Source of the DNA: Liolophura sinensis | Taxonomy: Eukaryota; Mollusca; Polyplacophora; Chitonida; Chitonidae | Assembly (NCBI RefSeq): GCF_032854445.1 | Contig: NC_088307.1 | Span: 17,126,017-17,190,016 of the forward strand | DNA length: 64,000 nt | Direction of reading: 5' to 3' | In this document: positions 34,471-46,100 of the stretch, one piece after another | Layout: the number at the start of each line of letters is the position of its first letter | Numbering within the stretch: position 1 is the stretch's first letter | Position numbers and translations under genes: made by a program | The notes under the pieces: generated by a model | What the model saw: the letters and a program-made list of their open reading frames with translations, nothing else | What the model was told of the DNA's origin: nothing | The model's database searches: none

Positions 34471-34992
34471 GCCCCCAGATTACCCTCCCCACCGCACCAG
34501 CATCCCATCCCACCAGCACCAGAATGTACTAAGCACTAATACCATGGGCAGAATAATGGAGCAATTAAGCGTATGTATAAATATCAAGGGCATCTTGCCT
34601 TATTGCTCCCTCGCTGTTTTAAAATAGCTGGGGCACGGTATACCGACATCAAAGAACAGAAGCGTGGTAGGAGGAAACTGCGTAAGGAAATCTGGCAACC
34701 AGCTAACAACGAAGTATATGTCGCCAGAGGGTAAAAGTAAGCGACAAGGGTACTTCAGGCGTGACCTACCTTAGGAATATTTTACTTGGTTTGACAACAT
34801 TAGCTGGTTTTTCACTTAGCTCCCTGGGGTCCTGCCACAAAACTTCGTAAGGATTTTTTTTATTTAAACAGAAGTGCTTTAAACACCGTGGTTATTTTGC
34901 GATTGGCCTTAGTTTTGCGTGTTGAATTAAGGGACCTCAGTGTATCGAGTAAAGGCGTATTAATGAAGATAAAAATTACCTTTACTTAGACC

Positions 34993-35375
34993 AGTAAAAT
35001 ACTACTGACTAGCCTGTCTTTTCTAGGATCTTGTAAATCGTCTATTGCTGTTTCTGGGAAATTCATTTGTTCAAGGTTTTGATTTCTGATTGCCATTTAT
35101 ACCTACAATGAAATGTAATTGTTACTTTTTGTTTACAAATATCATAAATAAACTAAGAAGTAAAATACTACTGACTAGCCTGTCTTTTACTTCAATACTA
35201 AGAAGTAAAATACTACTGACTAGCCTGTCTTTTCTAGGATCTTGTAAATCGTCTATTGCTGTTTCTGGGAAATTCATTTGTTCAAGGTTTTGATTTCCGA
35301 TTGCCATTTATACCTACAATGAAATGTAATTATTACTTTTTGTTTACAAATATCGTAAAAAAAAACTAAGAAGTA
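34993..35375. repeat. recent tandem duplication, about 212-bp offset
   Basis: Two nearly identical copies start at 34993 and 35205. Both contain TACTACTGACTAGCCTGTCT, CTAGGATCTTGTAAATCGTC, TTTCTGGGAAATTCATTTG and CATTTATACCTACAATGAAA. A third 30-base piece of the start lies at 35159-35188, just before copy 2. Only a few single-base differences separate the copies, so the event is young. Confidence 0.92.
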
Positions 35376-36344
35376 GCTAAGGCATTTCAGATATAGTCTG
35401 CAACATGACAAAAAATAGTTCCCTGATACGTCATCAACTTGTGATGGAATGTGACGATCGTATATAGAACGTCATGTATACAGCTATGTTCTGCTTTGTG
35501 TAGTAATCTAGATAGAGGTCAGTTGTTTCACTTAGAGGTTATAATTTACTATGGAAAATACCGAACACTCATTGGTAAATTGAATAATACTGACCATGGA
35601 ATTTCAAGGTAATAACGATGACAAAGTGCCATCGTGTCCAGGCTCCGATTTATATTGAATATTTATGACTATACCGTAATTGTTAATGATGCCATGCATT
35701 GACTCAACGATAGTCCAGTAACACTTCAAACCTATAATAATATGATCTTTTATATGGATAGTATTAAGTTTGCATGACATTATTCCCAATGCAACCCTAT
35801 CCAAAAGGACGCGCTCTGTTAATGCAACATTAAAATGTATTGCATGTAATGTATACAACCATTGCAGAATGGCCCTTGGGCACTATTACTTAATTGCATA
35901 TTGAGTGCCATGGGTATAATTATTCTAACTCGTGATTATGAGTAATGGTCACAAACAGCTGACTGTCAATCACCGTTTGCCATTTATGGGTAACATTCAC
36001 AATATGGTAAACATGGCTTGAAAGACTGGGCATCCTCCATATACAATACTCTTTTTTCGAGTACATAATGTACTTCATTGATTCACCTAGGGAAATCTAG
36101 GGATGCATGTCATTTAATACGAAATCCCACTTCTCATCGGGAATTTTCTACAAAATGATTAAAACAGCCTATTTCGTAACAGTTCGGTGTAAAGTGTCAT
36201 TTCGGCTTTATGAGAATATGAGAATTTCGCGCCGAAATATCAGAGTCAATGACTTTTCGCGACCTTGTATATAGCTGAAGTGTGGAGGTATTGGTGCTAA
36301 CAGCCATATGTTTTACTACTTCTTAGGCATATGCAGAAATGTTT
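35376..36344. other. intron 1, unannotated stretch
   Basis: No gene or repeat was recognised. The minus-strand open frame 35604-35858 has no motif. Confidence 0.4.
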
Positions 36345-36605
36345 TAGAATTAACCCCCAACTGAGGCAAATTGACAAATGGCCGGATTTCACCGGTAATA
36401 CATGTGACCATTTGTCAAGTATCACGCTGTCGTCACTGCTCCAGATTTACTCTCTGTGCTCTAAGTCTTTTATGATATTAGATTGTTCCAATCAGCTCAT
36501 TCGTTAATGTAATTTAGCTCATTTCGCTAAGTTTTACCAACAAATTCTTTCCGCATTATGGCGCATTTTATTAGACATTAACCGACATGAAGTTGCAAAA
36601 ATACA
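36345..36605 (-). repeat. R1 dispersed repeat copy, long form
   Basis: The minus-strand reading shows ATCATAAAAGACTTAGAGCA, CAGAGAGTAAATCTGGAGCA, GTGACGACAGCGTGATACTT, GACAAATGGTCACATGTATT, ACCGGTGAAATCCGGCCATT and TCAATTTGCCTCAGTTGGGG. It is the best copy for the 5' half of R1. Confidence 0.7.
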
Positions 36606-37038
36606 CTTAATTAGGTAGCTTTGTGTCAAGAGGACTTAAAAAAACTGCCTTCACTTTTGTCTACAGCATGATTACGATCGTACAAAGATGGATATATATC
36701 ATATTCATTTGGGGGCTAAATGAAATAAATAAATCGAATACACTCTCATCTTCTCTTACATCCACTTTTGCATTACTGTTTAAGTCGAAGCAAATCAATT
36801 TCGCTTCTAAAACACAACTGCATTTATGATGCGTGTGTTTTCCCGTTTTCTACTTTTTTCTTTTCTTTATTATTCACCGTATATATTATGCGTGTGTATG
36901 TAGCCTTTTATGTATATATTAGCATTTGTCCATGCATATTAATGTCTAGATGTTCTTTCACATGTTTTTAAAACACAACAGTTTGTCCTAAATTTTCATT
37001 TACATGGGATAGAACAAGCTCCTCGAGCTTCATTCTCG

Positions 37039-37172
37039 CCAGAAGATTATCACATGATTCAGACGATTATCACATGATCCAGACGATTATCACATGATCC
37101 ACATGATCCAGAAGATTATCACATGATCCAGAAGATTATTAAATGATCCACATAATCCAGAAGATTATCAGA
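37039..37172. repeat. 21-bp tandem repeat
   Basis: Six or so units of GATTATCACATGATCCAGA plus two bases (37039-37172), with shortened units CACATGATCCA between them. Some units lose or gain a CACATGATC block, consistent with slippage. Confidence 0.85.
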
Positions 37173-37178
37173 AGATTC

Positions 37179-37206
37179 ATTCATTCTATTAAAAGAATGA
37201 ATGAAA
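37179..37206. repeat. ATTC/GAAT palindrome
   Basis: TTCATTCATTCT and AGAATGAATGAA lie about four bases apart as inverted repeats and could form a hairpin. It may be the junction of two ATTC-type SINE tails in opposite directions. Confidence 0.7.
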
Positions 37207-37825
37207 CTGACATGTGTTCTAGGTTGCTTTGGAATCGAGTCCTGTGATTATCTACTTAGAACGCCCCATTCATGATTTACTAATAGTATATGCGAATGTC
37301 GGATTTGACTCTTAGATTTAACGGCAAAATTTCCTTTTCGGATATGACATGTTGAATTTGAACGGCGAAATTGCAGATCAAAGACCCGCCTTTGAATACA
37401 ACAGTAATTAAGTCGGTGTTAATGGCGGTGGACTTGTATGCCATTGTAATACCAACCTGTAATGGATGTGCATTTTCCCCGCACAATGGCAATTTCGGGT
37501 CCAAGCTGAACTGACCGGTTTGCCCACAAAACGTCATAGTAAAGAGGGAAATGAATATTATCAGGCAACATAGTTTAGACCAGAATTATTCCTGGCAATA
37601 AAGCTTTCCGACCATAACATTAACTTGTCGTATTGCATCTCTTATCTGTTATGGGCGCCATCGTTATAAACCTCATGCACATTAAAAACCACAAATGTGC
37701 TGCTTCGGCTTTTCTTTCAGTTCGTTCATAAGTATCACGTGTGCTGGAATGCTTTACTCAAGACTATGATTTTCAACAGCAGGTGACGCTACTTCAGGCC
37801 AGTTCATGCAATGCCAAATCCCCCT

Positions 37826-38155
37826 CAGGCCGGATAGCACAGTTGGCAAAGCGTCCGCTTTGGGACCGGTAGATCCAGTGTCAATCCTTGATCGAGTCAC
37901 ACCTAAGACTTTAAAAGAGAAAGTTGTAACTTCCTCGCTTGGCGTTCAGCATGAAGGGGATAGTGCAACGACTGGTTGACCCGTATCAGTATAATGGCTC
38001 GGGCGGGGCGGCTTAGTGAAGCAGCACTAGACAAAAGAGCGGTGGAAATCCGTCCTGCAACAAGGAGGCACATTACACGAAGGAAGGATTCCTTCGTCGT
38101 CATATGACTGAAAAATTGTTGAGTACGACCTTAAACCCCAAGCACTCACTCACTC
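37826..38155 (+). mobile_element. SINE-B, full-length copy
   Basis: Head: GGATAGCACAGTTGGCAAAG (A box) and GATCGAGTCACACC (degenerate B box). Body: AAGTTGTAACTTCCTCGCTT, GCAACGACTGGTTGACCCGT, AGCGGTGGAAATCCGTCCTG. The 3' domain is CGTCGTCATATGACTG, AAAAATTGTTGAGTACGACC, TTAAACCCC, with a CACT repeat tail. It matches copies at 57279-57590 and, inverted, 60921-61285. Confidence 0.88.
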
Positions 38156-39759
38156 TTCAAAATTGTACGACTGACGCGTGAACATGGGTCAGTACAATAA
38201 CATGTAGATGTCGTTCTATGGCGAGATTTCAAATTGCAGGAATTTCATGCCTTACCTGCGTATCGAAGTAATCTGTGTTTCCATAGACAGAAAGACAACA
38301 CACAAAACGAAACATAATAGAACAATGATCAAACCTGTGTAAAACTTACAGCTCTAGGATCAATTTCATCTGACGATTGGTTTACTTGTGTGCGTAAGCC
38401 AATAACACAATTAAATTTTACGATGGGAATACATATTTAATATCTTGATTTTGGAAATAACACCTGGTGTCATTCTCATTGGTTTTTGTTGGATTAGATA
38501 GGTAATGAAAGTAGCATGATTAAGTAGTTTTTTCATCAAACAAACTTTGTATAAATTTTCGGTCGGGGTGACCTATCCTGTCGTGGTTAGTGCTAGCATT
38601 TTATCGTAACAAAAAATATGATGACACACCTTTCATGAAACAAACTTAATATAATTCGTGAACAGTGTTGTCAATCATTGATCAATAATAACTTACAACT
38701 TTCAATACTTGTCTGCTCACAGCACATAGGTAATGATTTATTACATAAAGCAACCACAATGAAACACATATATAGTATATTCTATAAAACTCCTTTCGAC
38801 ACACAAGGTGTGGTTTGAAACCCAGATTTGCATCTGTGGATTCTCCCCGTAAAAAAATTCAATCTAAAGATCATTTGACAGTCTGAAATATGAATTCCAC
38901 GACCTAAGGGATCTGATTTATGTCGTTCTGTAGATCAGCTATACAAAGCATGATTGACACACTGGTAATAGAATGACTTATGGCCCCACTTGAAGCCTAA
39001 TAGCGGGCTCGAGAAGACCTTATCTGCAAAGAGTAGGAAAAGCAACACGTATGCACGACAAAGTCTATACTGAGGTTCGACAACGTCACATTATCGTAGC
39101 AAAGTCAATCAACCTAAGGTTATATCTACTTTAACTGCATGAGAAGACTGTCTATACTGGGAAAGTAGGCCACAAAGCCTTTATTATTCCCTCTACTCCA
39201 GGAAACTGTACACAGGGAAGCAGAAGAAACAAAACACGAGAACGCTGAAAAAGCCTCAAAAACACTTACTCATTGTTCCGAATAAAATTTACTGCAAAAG
39301 GAAACCAGAGACACCTGGAAACCTTCTGCAACAATTTAGACCAGCCAAAATCAATAAAATTGCCAAAGAATACGACAGTATTACAATACACTAGTCAAGG
39401 TATTACAATCACCCACGTTTTCTCACGATAAACATCTGCTCCTAATTTATCCTTATTTACAGTGCTGTCCAGCTGAAGCGTTATTCCACTGAAATCAAAT
39501 ATTATTCCACAGTCGAGTCACAGTGAACTGACACTATATGATAACAGACATTTGCGATGTAAAAAGCAACCAAAACGGCAATAAAATTTCGTTATATCAA
39601 GATTAATGTATTTAAATCGGATTTCCCATTTACTTGGAGAAACTTGGTGGAAGCTGATAAGTTTCGGTCACAGAGACATCAGTCGGGATATTTTATTCCA
39701 GTAAGTTGAATGTCAATATGTTTTTACCATCACAAAACCAATATGTCCAGTTTCAGTGA
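38156..39759. other. intron 1, unannotated stretch
   Basis: No gene or known repeat was recognised up to the left edge of duplicated unit 1. Confidence 0.4.
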
Positions 39760-42700
39760 GTAAAGGCCATGTCAGCGACACCAGTAATGCCACTTGTCCT
39801 CAGCGAAACTAATTTACCGAACTGATGTAAAGCAACCGTAATAACGATACCAGCATGAACACGAGAGCTTTTTGTTGTCAGAGAAAAGCCGTATTGTCCT
39901 TGGGAGAAGTACCGTTGTTCAACTTTAAACGATTTCCTCCACCAAGAACCATCTGAGAAGCCAGCAGTACCGTGTGGCAGTTATATACCCACACGTATTA
40001 CAGGTCGTCTGGTTAATTCAAAGCACAGACCCCTAATCACAAGAGTCTGGGCTAGAATACTAGTGTGACCTTACGTCTGTCGTCTTTATCAACTGCTGAA
40101 TAGATCAGTGCTTGAGCGTTTTTTGCCCTCAGATCATCCCCTGCCTATCAGGGAAGCTTAACAACCGCTCTTTGTAAGGGGAAGCCAACTACCACTTGAT
40201 CGGCGAGAAACTAATAACCGGTCTGACACCAGCCAACCATACTGATAATACTACTGTGGACTGTATGAGAAGTCCGGCTGCTGTGAGGAAAGTAGGCCGC
40301 GCAAAAAGCTATCACTGCTCTTCGGGCTTTCCATCAGGGAGCTGTACATCTGGTTATAGACTATTCATTAACCCGACAAACGAGGAGTTAGGGAGGTTCA
40401 TTACGTTTACCATAGTTTATAGTAAGATTATTTTACATTGACCCGTTTTTCACTTATCCAGAAACAAAGAAGTTTCAAGGAAACGCACAAAACTTGGGCG
40501 AACATTTCGGGGGAATGTGTTGTTGTCGTCGTATGTGATATAGCCGGTTATATCACGACGGCGCCACACTGAAAGGGAGCATTCAACTGTCGCCGTGCTT
40601 GTATGGTGATATTTTGTTCTCTGTCACTATCTATTATAACGGGCATAGCAGGAGAGCGGAACGCTTAAAATGTTGAAGAGTGTGCACTGAGATAAGCTAA
40701 AGCAAGCAGACATCGATAGAGACCAAGGTTGCAGTTAAGTTGAAGCGAAGAACAACTTTAAAAAGCATTAATACTGTTAATGGTTCGAAGCGCCTCGGCT
40801 TAAAGAATACTTTATCACCAGTTAGTATAGAAGCTGTCTTAAATATACATGTTTCTGAATCTTCTCTTATGCTGAGCTGAAATTTCATCGTTTCTATTTC
40901 CAGTAAAAAAATAACCCAGAAAGAACTTGTGTATAAAACGTATTATCATTGGTCATCTAGAAAGTTTAGTATATAAACAACCAAAATAAAAACTTTAAGG
41001 CATTATATAGTTTTAATCTTCATGTCTGAGTTTGTTACCGTCCATAAAGGCTCGACTGTTTAAGATATTAAATGTATTATTAGTTGATCGTTTAACAACC
41101 CCACGTGTCCGGTATTCAGTGAATACGTACATGTATGGTAAGATTCAGAAGATTTGTAAAAGCTGGAAGAATATTAAAGAATTCTATCTAATCAGCCGTA
41201 AATTAATGGTTAAATCACGTGACTTACCTGTGGTGTATTGTTTCTGATACATTCCTACACATGTCGTCATTTCCGGTTACGTCAGTATGACACTGACGAG
41301 CGTGAGATCCGATAAACACAATAATCAAGGTGATCCATCCCAGGCAAAAACCTCGGGCCATTTCTGTAGCGGAACTGTATGACTCAGTGTAGCTGTATAA
41401 ACTGATAAATATCTATATCTTTCTGTTACCCCTGGGTAATGGTCTACAGCGCTGTTAATTCCAAGTTAAGTCCAATTAAGAGATTTGTTCCCGTCCATAA
41501 TTGTCAGCGGCCAGTGAAATCATAGATGTACTATCGTTTATGGTTGGATTTCTGTACCTCGCACTAAACTACAGAGCTCAAAATAACCAATTTACAATCT
41601 AGCCTAATGGCTATTCTTGAGATTGCACAGCTATATACTATGGACTGAAGCCCTGGTAATTAAATGGCAGAATCGGATCGGCATATCTTCACGGTACGTT
41701 ATCCCAATGTTTAAAGTTCTCTCAGATCGCGCAGTTCTCCCACATGACAGTTGCCCCTCGCCCTGGTTCTCTCATTCGCAGACACGACAAACCAGCGGCC
41801 GATCACCGACAATACAGAATCCGATACTGAGAGTAACACGTACTACAGACCTGCATACCTGTCGTTGGTCCGCAACCAGCTGACAATTGCTTGATTATCA
41901 ACATGTCTCTACATGATTGTAAACAAATAAGGCGGACAACAGAAGGCTTGAATAAACTATCGCTCTACTCGATCTATCTGCCTTCAGCTATTGCACCCTC
42001 ATGAACGACCCTGCTGCTGACAGCATCAGCTCTAGAACTGCCGATCGTCATGAGCTAGCTAGAAGACACAGCTGTATGCTAATACCGGATAAGGCAATGG
42101 CGAAAATGTCATATTGTGACAGTAAGACCGTTTAGTTTCCAATCCTACAAATGTAAATCATTCGTCCAGAAACATGCAGGCTCAACACCCAATGGGCCGT
42201 TATTTGGTTTAAAGGAGAAGAAAACCTAAATACATGACACTATAGGCTGAAAATAGCACATTTTTTTTCTCTCTGGTGGTGCCTGCTGCATAATTTTGCG
42301 ATTTTTCCTCGCCATACACGTAAAGCCTGAAAACGGCAAAGCTGACATAAATCGCTGAGTCCATCGCGTCCTCCATCTTTAACACCCTGTAATTTATACT
42401 TGGGGTGTGTTGCCTCTCAGCCAATGACAGTCGTTAAAACTGCCGGTTTGTTCATGTAAACTCGGAACCTACGCCTAACATTCCGGTTTCCCGATCGTCA
42501 AGCGGAAAACGAACTGTACTGTTCGCTACCTTCTGGGAAGAAGAGTTCTACCGGAAATGTACGAAATGCACTTTGGCGGTTTCCGACAGCAATTCTCCTC
42601 CTAGCACAGAAGACTTTAGGACTAGTTCTTAGGCAAAATGAGGTCGCCCACAGCGGATTTTGGCGCTGACTCTATTTATAATTTATCTACCTGAGGTACA

Positions 42701-42900
42701 TATTAGAATTTTTTATGGCATGCACCTGTGAGGAAATAGATACTCTTTTCAAGAAAAGAAGATACATGTCACAGATTCAGCGCTAGACTCTAACCATTAA
42801 AGGGTTAGTCTAGGACGAGAACTGATAGTGGATTTTGTACACCTAAAGGCCGAAGTCTCCAATATACTTTAAAGACACGGCACTTCATAGAAGATTGGCC
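39760..42900 (-). repeat. tandem segmental duplication, unit 1 (with exon 1a)
   Basis: Similarity to unit 2 begins near 39760 (CCATGTCAGCGACACCAGTA against CCATGTCAACAACACCTGCA at about 47691), and to unit 3 near 40211. It continues through exon 1a and a shared upstream block (CTGCCTTCAGCTATTGCACC at about 41980), and fades near 42890. Single-base differences and indels are frequent outside the exon, so the duplication is not recent. Confidence 0.85.
41228..41361 (-). CDS. Cys-loop anion channel, alternative exon 1a (signal peptide)
   Basis: The start codon is at 41361-41359 in good context (purine at -3, G at +4). The exon encodes 44 residues: MARGFCLGWITLIIVFIGSH, a short positively charged start and hydrophobic core typical of a signal peptide, then a mature N-terminus with two cysteines (Cys24, Cys35) and an NVS glycosylation sequon. 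It ends in AG followed by donor GTAAGT (41227-41222), giving the phase required by exon 2. Of the three copies it lies closest to exon 2 (26 kb away). Assignment to this gene rests on phase, strand, position and signal peptide; there is no transcript evidence. Confidence 0.85.
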
Positions 42901-43148
42901 CTCATTTCTGATTAATAGTTGTCTCCTTTAGGCAAATCCCAATTCTCAATATATAAGTTGAAAATACTCACCTTAGTGATAATATTTGTAAACAAACTGT
43001 CATTGTTAATAACTTCCTCATGATACTTTATTGTGCCAGTAACCCACCTCTCCCTATACGCTTCTGTCTGGGACTGGTGCTTCTGAGGACGTACTATGTA
43101 CGCACCTTTACACCTCATATTTTTTGTGATTTATTTTGAAATTCTTAC

Positions 43149-46100
43149 TTGTATGTACTGGACTATGTTACACGTGATCTTACCGATAACTACATGCGTA
43201 ATAAACAAAAATTCGAGCTGTTATCAAGTGAGTACGATGGTAACCAGGCTAGAACATGTGCTTCTTTCTTTCTTAAATGTTGTTACGTCATGGATTACCT
43301 AAGTCAATATCGTGTGGCAATCGGGACTTGGTATAACTTTGTGTGCTGTAAAAGCAGGGTACACCTAATCAAACTTATAAACTTGCTGAATGAATTAACA
43401 GTGATTTGTAATGCTACTGACTCTTTACTATTTTGTGTTATTATAGGTATTCTTTGTATGTTAAACAACTTGAATTACGTTTTAATTGTCATTATCGCAT
43501 TACTGCTGCGATGCGGAGATATACATAAAAATCCGGGACCACCAAGCTCGCATAACTTAAGATGTTGTCATTTTAATGCTAGGAGCCTTCTGGCTCAGTC
43601 TGATGATCAAATGTCATCATATTCTAAGTTAGACGAAGTCTCAACCGTACTTGTAAATGAACATGATTACGATATTATTTGTGTAACGGAAACTTGGCTT
43701 AGTTCTGCCATACCAGATGAAAGAGTTAATATAGAAGGGTACTACATTATAAGGAAAGACAGAGATAGGCATGGTGGGGGTGTTGCCATTTATTGTAAGT
43801 CATCATTGAATATCACACGCAGATTAGATCTTGAAAATGAAAATGAAATGCTATGGATTACAATTGAATTGTTCAATAGAAGTGTATTAGTTGCTGTATG
43901 TTACCGCCCTCCTAACCAATCAACGGAATCACGGGATCTTTTTATTAATAAATTTGATTCTACTCTCACTTCTGTTATATCAGAAAACCCACATGCTTTA
44001 CTAATATTTGGTGATTTTAACGATCGCTGCACTGACTGGAATAAATACCATGATAAGAGTGAATTAAAAATGAAACTTTTCGACCTTTTGGCTGGAAAAA
44101 ATTTATTTCAAATACTGAATGAGCCGACAAGATATACGGAAGATAGTGCTTATTTATTAGATCTAATAATCACTGACAATATGAGATATGTAACAGATTA
44201 CGGAGTGGCTTGTCCCATGGCTAATCTTGACCACTGCACGATCTATTGTAAACTGGATGTTCTTTGCAATGATAAACCTAAATCTTTTAAAAGACATGTA
44301 TGGGACCTTAAATGTGCTGATATAGACCGTCTACGTAACTTACTGTCTGTCTCACCCTGGGATATATGTGACGTTTTCACTGATATAAATGACAAAGTGT
44401 ATGCATGGTCAAATCTTTTTCTGTCATGCTGTAAGGAAACTATCCCAAATAAAGAAATTACCGTGAGACCTCGCGACAAGCCCTGGATGACCAATGATGT
44501 GCGATATAAGTTACGAATTCGAAATAGATGCTTTAAAAAGTATAAAAGATCTAAAAATGAAAAAGATAAATTTCGCTTCTATATAGCCAGAAGGGAGGCC
44601 AACACAGCCAAAAGAGAGGCTATTCGTCGCTATGCTACACGTCTAAAAACCAAACTATCTGACCCAAATCTAGATACCAAGACTTACTGGTCTTCAATGA
44701 AATCAATGTTGGGTTCTAAAGCAAAACCTCCAATACCACCACTACTTGTAAATGGTAAAAATGTGTCCAGTGATATTGATAAGGCCAATGCTTTCTGTGC
44801 ATTCTTTGCATCACATTCTGACCTTCCATCTCCTGTCCCCGACTTGCCGGACTTCTCCTTCGTTACTACAACTCGTTTAAACAGTATACAAATAACTGAA
44901 AAGGAAGTCGGCCATTGTCTCAGTTCGTTAAATACAAAAAAGGCATCAGGTCCGGATGGGATCAGTAATTTTATGTTGCAGAGTGCAGCAGGAAGTATAA
45001 CACCCTCGCTTACTAAACTATTTAACTCTTCATTACAAAACGGCGTCTTTCCGTCCGCGTGGAAAAGGTGCCGCGTTTGCCCAGTATTTAAAAAAGGTGA
45101 TCGACATTGTATTTCTAACTACAGACCAGTATGTCTTCAACCATCGATATCCAAAGTATTTGAAAAAGTCGTCTATAAACATTTATATCAATATCTTACG
45201 ATAAACAATATTCTTATTCCTCACAATGCAGGATTCAAAAGTGGTGATTCAACTATCTGTCAACTAACTAAAATCGTCCATAATATTTATAAAGGTTTAG
45301 ACAACGGTAATGATATGTGTTTGGTATTCTTGGATGTGAGCAAAGCCTTTGACAAGGTTTGGCACACAGGTTTGCTATTTAAGTTGAGGCAGATGGGTAT
45401 TGGAGGAATGTTACTGGCGTGGATAAATGATTACTTATCTGATCGATCAATCTCTGTTTGCCTCAACGGTAAAGAATCTAGCTCGAATCCTACGTACTCA
45501 GGATTTCCTCAGGGCTCTGTACTTGGTCCTTTGTTGTTTCTTATCTTCATAAATGATATAAATACTAATACTGAATGTGACATAAATATATTTGCTGACG
45601 ACACATCCTTGTTAGAAGAAATTAAAGATTTACCAGTCTCAGAAACTAGACTGAACCGTGACCTTAGCAAGTTAGCATCGTGGGCAAATCAATGGTGTGT
45701 CACATTCAATGCTCTTAAGACAGTTTATTTACTTGTATCATTAAAGGGAAATCCTTCCTACCCCAAACTGTATCTTAATGGCACGGAGGTGAAGAGCGTT
45801 CAGTCCCACAAACACCTTGGGATCTTTTTACAACACAATGGGAAATGGGACGAACACATTAGAAACTTAGTTAATAAATGTAACAAAAAACTGAGTATTC
45901 TCAACCGATGTAAGAAATGCCTTACCCGAAAATGTTTGAAAACTCTATACTTCAGTCAAATAAGATCTACCATCGAATATGGTGACATCCTGTTTGACAA
46001 TTGCGGTATAGTGTTGTCTCAAAAACTTGAAACAATTCAGCGAAGAGCTGCTCTTCTCTGTTCTGGGGGCCTACGTCGGACATCGTATAGTAAATTATTA

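Larger units (their letters stand above)
36606..37825. other. intron 1 stretch with short tandem repeats
   Basis: Apart from the repeats at 37039-37206, no exon or mobile element was recognised. Open frames at 36623-36971 are short and unremarkable. Confidence 0.4.

Noticed and set aside
37039-37172. Possible CRISPR-like array
   Set aside because: Units abut without unique spacers of constant length, and the surrounding DNA is clearly eukaryotic.
41617-41883. Plus-strand frame of 88 codons next to exon 1a, and a related one at 54959-55159
   Set aside because: Their similarity follows from the segmental duplication. The frames are antisense to the receptor's upstream region and unequal in length, with no motif.
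43096-43302. Small plus-strand ORF just before the LINE ORF as a LINE ORF1
   Set aside because: It overlaps the start of the large ORF in another frame and has no RNA-binding or zinc-knuckle motif.
44243-44494. Minus-strand frame within the LINE
   Set aside because: It is the antisense shadow of the LINE ORF.
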